This document shows, piece by piece, positions 12,061 to 23,460 of a stretch of 64,000 nt of DNA (position 1 is its first letter; each line of letters begins with the position of its first letter). The DNA comes from Saccopteryx bilineata (taxonomy: Eukaryota > Chordata > Mammalia > Chiroptera > Emballonuridae), in the NCBI RefSeq assembly GCF_036850765.1, contig NC_089490.1, positions 99,808,074 to 99,872,073 on the forward strand, given 5' to 3'. The position numbers were made by a program, and so were the translations under genes. The notes under the pieces were generated by a model, which saw nothing but the letters and a program-made list of their open reading frames with translations, was not told the DNA's origin and did not search any database.

Positions 12061-13449
12061 GAAATCAATATATATTTTTAAAATAAAACAATGATTAGAT
12101 GCTGAAGAATGAACCATAACTCAAAGCCAGCACCCCCTCCCCAATTTTTGCATTGCTTGATTTAGATAGGTCCAGTCTTTCTTAAATCGGATATATACTA
12201 CAAAAATCTTTCTTAAAACCGAGAAGAAATTTCTTAGGGAAATTGTACAGGCTCCTCACCTAAACAGCACAATTACCTAATAACTTTACTAAGTTTTTCC
12301 AAAAAAGTCATCCATTAATTAAATCATCTCTCTTTATGAAATAGGTTCAATAATAATAGCATTTTTGAAATCAATTTGTGCAGTTATATTTAAACAGAGA
12401 GAAAGTTGTTTATATTTTATATATGTTAGGGTTGGGCATTTAAATATATCATATGGCAGATCCCAGATATATCCTTAGAGTTTTCTGGAAGTATTATTAC
12501 AGGATAACGGTACCCTTTGTATTTGCTCACTAATGGATAGAATGAGGAGGGGAAAGATGAATAGTGGGCACGCCTAAGCTTCAAGCTACATTGCAGAGAT
12601 TATAATACCAACCTGCTAGTGTGGTGGAAATTACTGAAACTAATATTGAAAATGCCTAGAAAATGCCAGGATGGAGCAGGCATGTAATAAATAGCAGCTA
12701 TTATTTTTTATCATGTTATTAATTTCATTATCATCATGCTTCTTAAAGCCATATGTGAATAGTGTTATTATGGAGCTAATAATCAAAGAGCAATTAATGA
12801 TATTGCTGAGATAGTCATTTCTGCATAACTGCAAAAACTTTGAAAGCTTCAGTGGCTCCCTATTGCCAATTGGATAATGTCCCAGTTTTCTAACAGAGCT
12901 TTCCATACCCTTTGCAAACAATGGTCAAAGAACATGAAAATAGAAGAGAAAATGCAAAAGGTCAATCAACATTGAATTAATATTTGGCATACGCTGATAT
13001 TCAAAGAAATAGAACTTAAAACAATGGTGTGCTATGTCATCTCACTATCAAGTTAGCAAAGCTGTTTTTGTGATAGTATTTACTCTGGATGAAGATAAAA
13101 TGAAAAAGGAGTCTTATATTATATCCTGTAGAACAAATCATTAAAATAGTTTTGACAAAATTAATAATATGTTATTGGGAACCTTAAAAGGATTTTTACT
13201 TTTTTACCCAGTCGTTCCATTATTGACAATAAATGTTATATTTGAGCCAACTACTGTGGAAAGCCTCTCATATATATTATCTGATAAATCTAGGAAAATA
13301 ATCCAAAAATTGGAAAAATATTTATGTAAACAATAGTTATCCTAGCATTGTTTATAATGTCAAAACTTTTTTAAAAAAATCTACCGACTAAAGCATGGTT
13401 TAATTCATGTGATGAACCACTAATATCATGATTATGAAAAAATGATCAT
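12061..13449. other. Mostly unrecognised; small L2 piece near 12830-12920
   Basis: The segment 'gaaagcttcagtggctccctattgccaattggataatgtcc' near 12841 is L2-like in sense. I see nothing else; the rest is AT-rich. Confidence 0.4.
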
Positions 13450-13461
13450 AAAGAATTATGT

Positions 13462-13814
13462 GTGGTGCCTGACCAGGCGGTGGCGCAGTGGATAGAACGT
13501 CAGACTGGGATGCGGAGGACCCAGGTTTGAGACTCCGAGGTCACCAGCTTAAGCGCGGGCTCATCTGGTTTGAGCAAAGCTCACCAGCTTGAGCCCAAGG
13601 TCGCTGGCTCGAGCAAGGGGTTGCTTGGTCTGCTGAAGGCCCCTGGTCAAGGCACGTATGAGAAAGCAATCAATGAACAATTAAGGTGTTGCAATGCTCA
13701 ATGAAAAACTAATGATTCATGCTTCTCATCTCTCCATTCCTGTCTGTCTGTCCCTGTCTATCCCTCTCTCTGACTCTCTCTCTGTCTCTGTAAAAAAAAA
13801 AAAAAAAGAAAAAA
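13462..13814 (+). mobile_element. Bat tRNA-derived SINE, long CCTGACCAGG type
   Basis: It starts 'gcctgaccaggcggtggcgcagtgg'. Repeated 'ggtc.c.ggctcgagc' units follow the tRNA-like head, then 'gagaaagcaatcaatgaacaa', a C/T-rich tract and an A-rich tail. It is flanked by AAAGAATTATGT (13450-13461) and AAAGAATTAAGT (13815-13826), one mismatch. Related copies lie at 20478, 38380 and 61990. Confidence 0.92.
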
Positions 13815-14099
13815 AAAGAATTAAGTATGTTATAATGTTATTTGAAAAAGCAATATGGAGCATTGTATGTCTTATTTTATTTCAACTATACCTAAAACAA
13901 ATATTTTTAAAGCATGGAAGAAAATGACTGGAAATAAATACACCAAAATATTAGCAATGATTTCCACTTCATGATGAGATTATGAAGAATTACTTTTTCC
14001 TTTAAACATCTCTAAATTTTTAATTTTTTACAGTAAGTAGATATCATAACTTTTACAGTTAGAAAAAAAATTTTTTAAGTGTCCTATGTAAATCAAATA

Positions 14100-14227
14100 T
14101 ACGGTAAGACAAAAGTAGATTTATAGTTATGAGTATGGGAAACAGAGTTGTTCTTGTATTACTATTTATTAATTATTGTATTATTTTTATATGAAAAACT
14201 GTAACCCTACTTTTGCCTCACCCTGTA
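14100..14227. mobile_element. Mariner-type MITE, 128 bp
   Basis: It is bounded by TA dinucleotides (14098-14099 and 14228-14229). The left terminus TACGGTAAGACAAAAGTAG and the reverse complement of the right terminus TACAGGGTGAGGCAAAAGTA match over most of their length, which is the hallmark of a Tc1/mariner inverted repeat. The inside is AT-rich and codes for nothing. Confidence 0.85.
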
Positions 14228-14229
14228 TA

Positions 14230-14700
14230 CCTCTCCACAATAGTCTTTCACCATTCAGCCCAGACCACTTTTCCAGACTCAAAGCCTCACACCGACCCAA
14301 CCTGAGCCTGAATTAAATGCTGTGCTTTTCCATAGCAGTGTGCCTTTCTAAGTATGACATTTCCTTTACCATGTTCTTTCTGTTCCATTCGCTTCACAAT
14401 GACTCATCCTTTAAAACCCCCATTCAACTATCTCCTCCTCAAATAAACCTTCCATTCAGCCAGTAAAGTTAGGTTTTTCCTCTGAGAGCTCACTGCTCCT
14501 TGGGTGCACCTTCACCATCAACTAGAATAGCACACTTTGCTCCATTCTGGGCAGGAATTTATTAACTTGTTCATCTCACAATAGTTGGCAATCTTTCCAT
14601 GACTCCCTTACACCCAGCATAGAGCCAGCCATACTTGTTGGATGGATAGATGGGGAGATGGATGAATGGATGGAAAGACAAATGGATAATAATGTTGTAT
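14230..14700 (+). mobile_element. L2 LINE 3' end with short repeat tail
   Basis: L2-like text runs through 'catcctttaaaacccccattcaactatctcctcctcaaataaacc' to 'cacccagcatagagccagcc'. It is followed by an imperfect GGAT/GATG simple repeat at about 14640-14690, the usual kind of L2 tail. Confidence 0.65.
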
Positions 14701-17389
14701 TAAGCTCAAAGCCATCTCACAGTAAAGAAACTGACTGAAGAGAGTCAAGATAGTCTTTCAAATAACAATAAGAAATGTACACAGTATCTAATACTACCTG
14801 GTTAAAGAATATCAATTTTAGCAACAAAAAAAAATTAGGACACATATTCCTTCCACTAAAAAAACAGCAAGATCCTGTTTAAAAAAAAAAAAGTCATGAA
14901 AAAGACACATAACTACCAAGATCTTGTGTTTGTGAGATTTCTTTGCTCTAAGTTTTAATTCTGTGTTTTGAAACTGTGTACGGGACCTTAAGCAGAGGTT
15001 GGTCTTGAAATAACTTCTGACCAGAGAACTAGGAGATAAAGCATTTCCTTGAGTGTGATGCACACAGCAATACTTTTCATAGTGTCCAAATATTCTTTTT
15101 CATCAAACCTGTAGAAAAGTTTTCAACCTGCCCTAATTTTCACCAATGAATCTAATAGACCTAGATTAAACTGCAAGGAAGATGAGAACATAAATTTCAT
15201 TCCTTTCATTCCTTGTAATATTAGGGTTTGTATTTTTTCCAGCTGTAATAACCTCTAGACTTCAACAAAATTGAAAACCTTTAAATAGCCTTTCACAACC
15301 TTTCAGTGGAGTAATGAAGTTTTAAGTGCTCACCAGGGATTTTTCAGTTCAGAAAAATCTAAGCAGCAGTAGATATTAAAATCTAATGTTTACTTCAACT
15401 CTTTTACAGCCTAATGGGTTTTTCTGACAGTGTAATTTTTAAAAGGTTGGGTTTCATTTATTAATATAGTGTACTCATGCTGGTAACCTTTCTTCTTTAA
15501 GGACTCTGATGGGAGTCTTATGGTTAAACCTTGGTTGAAAGCCAGAGGTATCAGCAGGCCAGGGAAAACAAAAACATGCAAAAGGGACTAGCAAAGGCTG
15601 CCCCAAGCAGGTTGCTTTGGGTTTGGAAAATGGGAAACGTCCTCTCTTTATGACTTAAGCACAACAGGAGGTGAAAAACAAACGCAGGATGAAGAGCCCT
15701 TGTGTGCACATTATTGTGAGTGTGTGAGTCACTGGATTTCATAGTTGCTCACAACCAAAAGGTCTGTAATGGGAAATCTAGCTGTTTGCTACACTGATGG
15801 GAGGGTACTATTCTCTGGAGCTGCTCCACCAGGGGCCAGTGGGAGGGTATTTGGAAACCGAGGAGAAATTGCATGGTGAGCAACAGGCATACTAAAGCAG
15901 AGAGAGGATATGATTTGGAAAGATTCCATTTTACATACTGTCTGTGGAAACCAGTATGCAGGGAGAGCCTAAGCAAGCTCAAACCAAGTGGTAATAAAAA
16001 ACCAAATGCAACTTCTCATAGGCATAATGCCTCCGTGTAGTTAATGGAGGTTTGCAAGATAAATACACTAGAGTGAAAAGGGGCGGGATTTATTTCCAGG
16101 GACTACGATGCAGTAAAGCTACTCTCAGGTATACATCTATTATCCAGTGGACTATTTAATTATAAAATAAAAGTGCCACTTGAGTATGTAATTAAAAATA
16201 ATATTGTAAAGTAAAAGCTTGATGGTCATAAAGGATGGATAGTTTGATGTTTTACTCATCTCCACATTTCACAAATAGGTGGTTTTGTTCACATGCATAT
16301 AATTGTGGCCCCAAAATTTGATCCTCTCTTAATGCATAAGGCAATTTCATAAAACATAGAACATGAACTAAATTAACACTTTAACCATTTTATATTAGTA
16401 TCAGGATTTATTATAACTACTTGGGAGGCATTTATAGTTTTTTAGAGGATTTTTAAAAATTAGATAAACAAAACCAAAGCTAAAATCTCTTATAATCCCA
16501 ATAACTATAGGGGAAAAATTATCAGAATTTGGGCTATGACTTTTCAGTAGATTCTATTTAGCATGAATGTTTTCATATATCCTTTTCTATAGCAATGATT
16601 ACATAACGTTGTTTTGATTATTCTGCTGTTAAATTCTGATAAGGACCCAAATGAGCATCATTAGAAACTATTACTCATTCTATTCAAAAAGTTCTGATTT
16701 GAGTGATGAACTCTTAGCCTGATTTTTCAATCAAGATCTTGTCCTGTTTCTCCAGCTGCCTTGGTGATCTCCATTTGGGGCTACCATAACCTTGACACAC
16801 ACCCCAAAAAGCTCATCTTTTCTTTCATTCAATTTCTCACTTACATTCCTTGCAGGTAATCAGTATTTATATCTGGTTTTCACTTCTTTTTCTCATCTAG
16901 ACTCTGTAGTCCTTATGTTACCAAGGATGGCACATGCAGCTCTTTCAAACACTCTAATTTCAGAGCCTACAGCTGGTTCCGGCACTCACCTTGTCATGCC
17001 TAGTGTGTTGTCAATAACCAACTGATCTCTTATATCTCTTTTCTCCTAATTTCAAATCATATAACCCTTTGATGCTTATATGATCAAGCTTAATTAACTA
17101 ATTTATGAGTTAGTCACTCCGCAAGTATGTAACGTATGCCGACTACACACCAGGTAATGTGCTACAGACACTGGGGATGTGAAACAAAATTGCATCCTTC
17201 CTTATTCAAGGAATTTACAGTCTAATGGGAAATAAGAATGCTAACCCAATAATTATATCATTATCATTAGGATCAAAAAGAATATAAAACAAGGAACACC
17301 TAGGTCTTTCCCAAAGACTCAAGAAAGAGTTTATCTTTCTAAAATAGAACAATATTTTTATGTCACATCCATAACAAGAAAACCCCTAA
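14701..17389. other. No recognised gene; one short old repeat
   Basis: The piece 17125-17230 ('aacgtatgccgactacacaccaggtaatgtgctacagacactggggatgtg') is an old dispersed repeat of the same general kind as at 5437. Open frames of up to 81 codons have no recognisable domain. Confidence 0.45.
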
Positions 17390-17860
17390 ATGCCTTCTCT
17401 AGCATAAAGTGCAAACTGCTCAATCTGGCTGCATGGCTCTATAAAATGCAATTTCTTCCAATTTATATAATTCCGTTTGTAACTTCTCCGCTCAAACCCT
17501 ACACTCCAGCTAACCCATCTCCCGTCTCTCACTCTGCTGTTGACCATGCTATTCCTTCACTCAGGATAGCTTTCCCACTCCCTTATGATTCTCCAATCCT
17601 AACTGTCCATCATGGCCTGCCTCTTTCCAGACTCCCTGATGTGCCAGCCGATACCAACTGACCTTCCTCTATTCTGGCCTTGTGAGGCAATTATTCCAAC
17701 ATTTCCCATTTTAACTATTACATGTGTGTCCTACATCCCTAAGTAGACATCTGGTTTTCAGGAGAAATAATGTTTTCTTACCCTCAGTACATGGCACAGT
17801 ACAAATGTCATGTAATCTAACAAATACTCTGACCACAAGAGTGAATGCATAATTGCATAA
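17390..17860 (+). mobile_element. L2 LINE fragment
   Basis: Sense L2-like motifs occur in order: 'gtgcaaactgctcaatctggctgcatggctct', 'gaccatgctattccttcactcaggatagc', 'gcctgcctctttccagactccctgatgtgcc' and a 3' part 'cctcagtacatggcacagtacaaatg'. Confidence 0.65.
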
Positions 17861-17954
17861 GCTATTTAACTATGGTATATAGCTCTTCACTGCTGACAGA
17901 CAAGGAGCATGACTTGAATTAACTGACCATTTGAAAAATATAAAACGAGTGCCT

Positions 17955-18600
17955 CCTGAGAAGTGTCAGACACTGCACTGGTATTAGGGAGTCACTGGTG
18001 GGCAAGGCTGCCGTGGTGCCTGCCCTCCCTGGGCATACAGTCTGTGATGTGATAAAAGCTCCATCTAGAGAGGTGTTGTGCAAGGGAATGCATGGTGCTA
18101 ATCAGAACCCAACATAGTCAAGGAGTACAGGAAAAAGCTTCCCAAAGGCAGTAACATTAAAATACGTCCCGAAGAATAAAAGAAATCAGCAAAGTCAAGA
18201 GGCAATGAGAGGGGGCGGCAGAAGCAACAAGATCAAAGACTGATGGGCAACATGAGCGTGTCCCAACTGAAGACCTAGAAAAAATTCAGCGTGGCTCAAT
18301 GTAAATGAGGGGAATGGGAGATGGAGCTGAGGCGGGAGCTGAGGGTCAGCTCATGCTAAAGATTTCAGACTCTACCCTACAGTGCTGGGAGCCACTTAAG
18401 GGCTTTAAAAAAAAAGCAGATGGCACAAGCAGATATGTATCTGGAGTGTTCATTAGGAAAAGTGGAGAATGGAATAAAAGAGAGGAAAAGAGCTGTTGGG
18501 GAGGTAAGTTAAAAGGCTGCTGCTGCAGTCCAGGAGGAGGCAGGTGACGGCCTGAAGCAGACCACCGTGGGCGAATCTGACCCAGGAGTGAACTGTGCAG
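17955..18600 (+). mobile_element. Old interspersed repeat, same family as 5437-5850
   Basis: Motifs include 'cagacactgcactggtattaggga', 'gcttcccaaaggcagtaacatt', 'gtgctgggagccacttaaggg' and 'tggagaatggaataaaag', then 'aggctgctgctgcagtccagg'. The order agrees with the copy at 5437. Open frames of 60-98 codons crossing it are coincidental. Confidence 0.5.
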
Positions 18601-20261
18601 GAGAGGAGGGGAGGGCACGTGGCGTTGCACCACAAAACTCACAAAAGCAGTAGCTGCACATTCTAGACCGTTTTGTTGGTTTACAAAAGGGTGATTCTAG
18701 CTGGCTCGTGGAAGCTGGGGAGGAGGTGACTCCAGTAAGAGCATACAGACAAACCAAGTAGCACAGTGTTTTTCAGTGCATAGGAGACGCTCAGAAATTG
18801 TTAGTCCTTTTTATCTCTCCTCCACATATGAGCAAACTTGTCACCAGGACAGGTATCAATTTCCTAACAAAATCATACCTTGAAATGACCTTTTACTGGA
18901 AATCTTTCTAGGGAAACTATTTAGCTCTGTTCTGTGTGATATCTACCTGCATGACGGCAGGGGCTTACACATGATTAAGTAGGTCAAGCACGATGGACAG
19001 GTGCACTGGGCATAAGGCAGGAAGGAAGAATGAAAAAGAGAAAAAGAGAGGGAAAGCAGAGGAGGAGGATGGGAAAATAGGGAAATAAAAAGAAAGAGCA
19101 TGAACCTATAGGGTGCATAAAATATATCACTTAGATGTTTTCTTCAATTTGGTCATAAATTTATACAAGAAGAGGATTTGTTTTGGGGAAGATTGAAAAT
19201 TTGCAAGAGTGCACGTTTCCAGCAATTCACAAAGAAAAACACTCTCTTGGTGCAACTGTTTTATAGCCTAACCCAGATGGAGCATATGTTTACATTTGAA
19301 AGGTTATTTCCAGCATTTATTTATCACTCCAGTGAAATGTTAAGCCCACATAAATTTCCCAGTTTTAAGTTTCAGATGAGTAATTTAAACCTCGTGGCAA
19401 AATAGTGAAATTACCAGTGACTACATTAATCTTTTATTCCAGTGATTAAGTGTGGCTTTTCTTTTGGTGAACTTCAGTGGACTCTGTCACTGTCTGCTTT
19501 ACTCTCTGTCTCGTGTAGCATCAGACTTTGCTAACTATACTGGATCCATGCATCTCTTTCTCTGAGGGATGTTTAGATCTCTTGCTGCATTCCATAAAAA
19601 CCCAGCTTGGCCTATGAAATCCAGGTATGTGCATTATCTAGCATCAGAGTGCTTCATCCTCCCAGACTTGGTGAACAAATGACCCATGCTAGTTCAGAGA
19701 GGCTTCTTTAGGAGCTTGTCCAGAACTGTGTAAAAAAAAAAAAAAAAAAAAAGGCAGTTCTCACTTCAATGAAATTACAAACTGAAAAAAACAAGTCAAC
19801 CATGAGAAGAGTTTCCTGCCTGAAACTGAAGCCAATAGGGAAGAAAGTAAAGCTGAGAAATAGAAAGAATAAGACTGGATGATGTATGTATTTGAGCACC
19901 TGGATCCAGACACACCTGAAGCTAGCAGTCCCTCCTCCTATGGCTGAGTTATATGAACCAGACATAGCCCTTTTCTTTTTGCTTAACCTTCTTTGTGTTG
20001 ACTTTCCATCACAACCCAAAACAACCCGACACCACTTTCATATTCAATAATACCTAAATGTTTGCATATTGATAAAAAAAATATTTGCTAAGAGATATCT
20101 AGAATTGTTTTATTGGAATTCTATCTGGATCAAACCCTTAGCCCAATTTTATATTGCATTTTTCTTACGTGTCAATTTGACAGAATTTCAAATAAAGTGT
20201 TTTCATTCTAACATATACAAAAGAATATTTGTTACTTTACTAATGCAAGAAGTTGAGGAAG
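18601..20261. other. No recognised feature; A run at 19732-19752
   Basis: A long A run lies at about 19732-19752, with no body that I recognise beside it. No coding region can be supported. Confidence 0.45.
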
Positions 20262-20465
20262 CAGTGTAGCTTACAAGAATGAACACAAGTTAATTCTAGA
20301 GTAACATCTTACATTGACCACCTAATAGTTGTATGGTTTTCCACATATTAATAGCAATGTTAGCCTCACATTTCTCATCAATAAAAGGGCAGTGATAATG
20401 TATCCTCACCCTGGGGAAGAGTAAATGAAACCACATTAATAAAGTATTAGCACCTTGAGGATAAG
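20262..20465 (+). mobile_element. MIR SINE (old), interrupted by a younger SINE
   Basis: The sense order 'gcagtgtagcttacaagaatg', 'gttagcctcacatttctcatcaataaaagggcagtg' and 'cattaataaagtattagcacc' fits MIR. The bat SINE at 20478 lies at its 3' end, so the MIR is older. Confidence 0.55.
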
Positions 20466-20477
20466 AAATGGGTTCTG

Positions 20478-20811
20478 GCCTGACCAGGTGGTGGTGCAGT
20501 GAATAGAGCATTCAACTGGGATGCAGAGGACCCAGGTTCGAGAACCTGAGGTCGCCAGCTTGAGTGCAGGCTCATCCGGTTTGAGCAAAAGCTCACCAAC
20601 TTGAACCCAAGGTCGCTGGCTCGAGCAAGGGGTTACTTGATCTGCTGTAGCCCCATGGTCAAAGCACATATGAGAAAGCAATCAATGAACAACTAAGGTG
20701 TCACAATGAAAAACTAATGATTGATGCTTCTCATCTCTCTCCGTTCCTGTCTGTCTGTCCCTTATCTATTCCTCTCTCTGACTTTCTTTCTGTCTCTGTA
20801 AAAGAAAAAAC
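20478..20811 (+). mobile_element. Bat tRNA-derived SINE, long CCTGACCAGG type
   Basis: It has the same structure as the copy at 13462: the head 'gcctgaccaggtggtggtgcagtg', box B-like 'ggttcgagaacctgag', the 'ggtcgctggctcgagcaaggggtta' unit, 'agaaagcaatcaatgaacaac' and a C/T-rich end. Exact 12-bp duplications AAATGGGTTCTG flank it (20466-20477 and 20812-20823), so it is relatively young. Confidence 0.93.
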
Positions 20812-20823
20812 AAATGGGTTCTG

Positions 20824-21224
20824 TTTACTGTTACATTCCTAGGCCATAGGACAATGTTCAGCACACATTACATGCTTACTACTTATTTGTATCTGACAGA
20901 AAGTTCTGGGGTCCAGTGAGTGTTCAATACACAATAACTAGTATGATAGTGATGATGGTGATGATAATGTACATGTGGGTTAGTGAACTGTGTCACTTGT
21001 AAAGAAAAAAGTGACCTGGTCACCTCATAGGAAAATTGTTCAAGCTATTTCCCTAGCCAAAGCAAACCTCTGACATTACGGAGATTGACAAATGCATAAC
21101 TTACTAGGATATTTCTTTATAACCCCAGAACATAAAAAGAAGCCATAGTTTTCCATTAGCATTACTGAGTAATAGAAAGCATACATTGAGTAATATGCTA
21201 GATGCCATGAATGCAATAATATTA
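20824..21224. other. No recognised feature
   Basis: Possible MIR 3' remainder just after the SINE ('aatgttcagcacacattacatgctt'). Nothing else is seen. Confidence 0.4.
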
Positions 21225-21510
21225 ATACTAATAGTAATAGCTAAGTTTTACTATTAATATTAAAATATTTTAATAGTAATAAATTATTAATTTATTTGCT
21301 TTTTGCCAGGTATGCCTCTGAAGTACTTTATATGCTTTAACTCATTTATTCTCACAAAAGTTCTCATTTACTGGCACTACTATTATAATCACAACTTTAC
21401 AAATTTTGTAAACTGAGGCATAGAGCCTTTATATAACTTGTCCAAGAGCAGACAACTGAGTGGAGCCAGAATCTGAACGCTGATGTTGTGCTTCAGGACC
21501 CATGGTCTGC
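21225..21510 (-). mobile_element. MIR SINE, antisense
   Basis: The antisense order is clear: 'taatactaatagtaatagctaag', 'tttatatgctttaactcatttattctcac', 'gtaaactgaggcatagagcc', 'acttgtccaagagcagacaactgagtggagccagaatctgaacgc'. Confidence 0.8.
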
Positions 21511-22684
21511 CACAGATGCAGGTTTTCTTAAAGAGACACCAAAATATGAAAACCAACTTTTAAAGGTTGTGGTCTAACAGTAGACATAGGTGGCTAATGT
21601 GCTATGGAATAATATTTTCTTTGTCCTAGAGAATAAACAAGACATGGGGAAGTATACCAAATCCCAAATTAGGATTTCTCAGTTTAAATACAGGGCCAGG
21701 TCTAAGAACAACATGAAAGTATTTTAAACATCACCTTCTCCTTCCGGCAGATGCCTGGGCCTACATGCGTCTCAGCCCAAGCAATGCCTTTCTAACCAAC
21801 TCCGGACTCCTTGGACATAAGGGTCCCCAAATCACCCTTCCTTCTTTCCTTTCTCTTTATCCTCCCATGTCTTTTTGTGACTGAGTACTATTCTTTGAAC
21901 AGTTTTTATTTAATTCTCGGGAAAGAGATTGGAGACACTAATTTACACAGAAATTGAGGATTAATCATGGTACCATGGTTTTTCCCTAAAGTATTCATTC
22001 AGTTTCTTCCCAGTTAAACTGTTAAATAGTCCTCTAGTCGTCCAGACTTCAGTGTCCACCCTTTTATTTTGGGACACATCTGAAAGGTTCAGCTTTTTCA
22101 ATACTTTTTGATCAGTGTCCTATTCCAAAATTTGTGGCTGCCCACTTACAACAGAAAGAAGTCCCGATTTGTTAAACTGGCATTTTTACACCAATGTCTG
22201 CCTCAATATGCCTTTCAGAATACACGGTCCATCGGAACCTTTCACCTGCTTTACTGTTTCCTGTGCACGCGAGCATGCTCTCTCCGCCTCGCCATTTCCC
22301 GTATTCTTCCCTGCACCTGGCATCTTCTTTCCCTTTCATTCAATTCATTCTTTTGCATTTTTATGAGCCTTTGCTGCAGGCCAGTCTCTACGTTAGGCCC
22401 TGGGAATGCCGCGTTAATCAAGTGGGACGTAGTATCTACTCTTCACGGAACTGTTCTTCTAATGAGTGAAAACACTAAATAAATGAACACAGGAATTTCA
22501 GAGTGGTAAGTGCTATGAAGATAATAAAACAGGGTGATGTGGTAGAAAGAGAATGTGTTTATGGGGTGGGGGATCCTTTCACTGGGTGTTCAGGGAAAGA
22601 TATTTCTGAGTGGATAATGTTTGATCTCAAAATATCAAGAAGGAGCCAGCCATGTGAAGATCAGAGAGTTCCAGGGAGAGAGCT
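21511..22684. other. No supported gene
   Basis: Three overlapping plus-strand frames near 22108-22482 (up to 124 codons) have no known domain, do not share codon bias with anything, and lie in C/T-rich text. A repeat-like 'cattttatgagcctttgctgcaggccagtctctacgttaggccctggg' sits at 22355. Confidence 0.4.
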
Positions 22685-22826
22685 CAGCAAGTGTTCCCTG
22701 TATTCAAATACCATCCACTCTTGAAAGCCTAGTTCAGATGCAACCTCAGCCTCAAAACCTTCCCTTATCTTCCCACCTGAGTTCCATCCAACCTGTATTA
22801 CTTTATCTTCCTTGCGGAGCTTAACA
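22685..22826 (+). mobile_element. L2 LINE, left part (split by a hAT insertion)
   Basis: 'gaaagcctagttcagatgcaacctcagcctc' and 'aaccttcccttatcttcccacctgag' are L2-like in sense. The element resumes at 23327 on the far side of the hAT element. Confidence 0.6.
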
Positions 22827-22834
22827 CTTTATAC

Positions 22835-23318
22835 CAGGGGTCCCCAAAATTTTTATACAAATTTTTTAGGGGCCAGTTCACTGTCCCTTAGACCGTTGGA
22901 GGGCCGGACTATAAAAACACTATGAACAAATCTCTATGCACACTGCACACATCTTATTTTAAAGTAAAAAAACAAAACAGGAACAAATACAATATTTAAA
23001 ATAAAGAACAAGTAAATTTAAATCAACAAACTGACCAGTATTTCAATGGGAACTATGGGCCTGCTTTTGGCTAATGAGATGGTCAATGTCCGGTTCCATA
23101 TTTGTCACTGCTAGCCATAACAAGTGATACGATGCACTTCCGGAGCCGTGACGTGTGCGTCTGGCGTCACGGGAAGTAGAACTGTACGTGAGCGATGCAG
23201 CGCTTTGCAGTTGTGCAGCCTGTGCTCCTCTCACTGACCACCAATGAGAGAGGTGCCCCTTCCGGAAGTGCGGAGGGGGCCGCATGCGGCCGGCGGAGCC
23301 GTAGTGTGGGGACCCCTG
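22835..23318 (+). mobile_element. Non-autonomous hAT transposon, 484 bp
   Basis: It has 11-bp perfect terminal inverted repeats, CAGGGGTCCCC at the left and GGGGACCCCTG at the right, and an exact 8-bp target duplication CTTTATAC (22827-22834 and 23319-23326). This is diagnostic of hAT elements. Inside there is an AT-rich left half and a CpG-rich right half (about 23137-23310). No transposase frame is seen; an 80-codon minus frame across the right half is unlikely to be real. A 194-bp relative lies at 53448. Confidence 0.95.
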
Positions 23319-23326
23319 CTTTATAC

Positions 23327-23460
23327 CTTGGATGTTAGCTCTGCATGCACATGTCGTTCTAACCTATGAGAATTTCCAATTCTTGGAGATCTGCTCTTCT
23401 GTTTATCATTTACAGTGCTTAGTCCAATATTCATATAGAAATAATAAGTCCTACTCAATA
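23327..23460 (+). mobile_element. L2 LINE, right part
   Basis: It continues the L2 text of 22685-22826: 'ttggatgttagctctgcatgcac ... tctgctcttctgtttatcatttacagtgcttagtccaatattc'. Confidence 0.55.

Noticed and set aside
19732..19752. Poly(A) tail of a processed pseudogene
   Set aside because: No recognisable gene-like body or flanking duplication beside the run.
22108..22482. 124-codon frame with two overlapping shorter ones
   Set aside because: Three phases open at once point to C/T-rich composition with few stops, not to coding.
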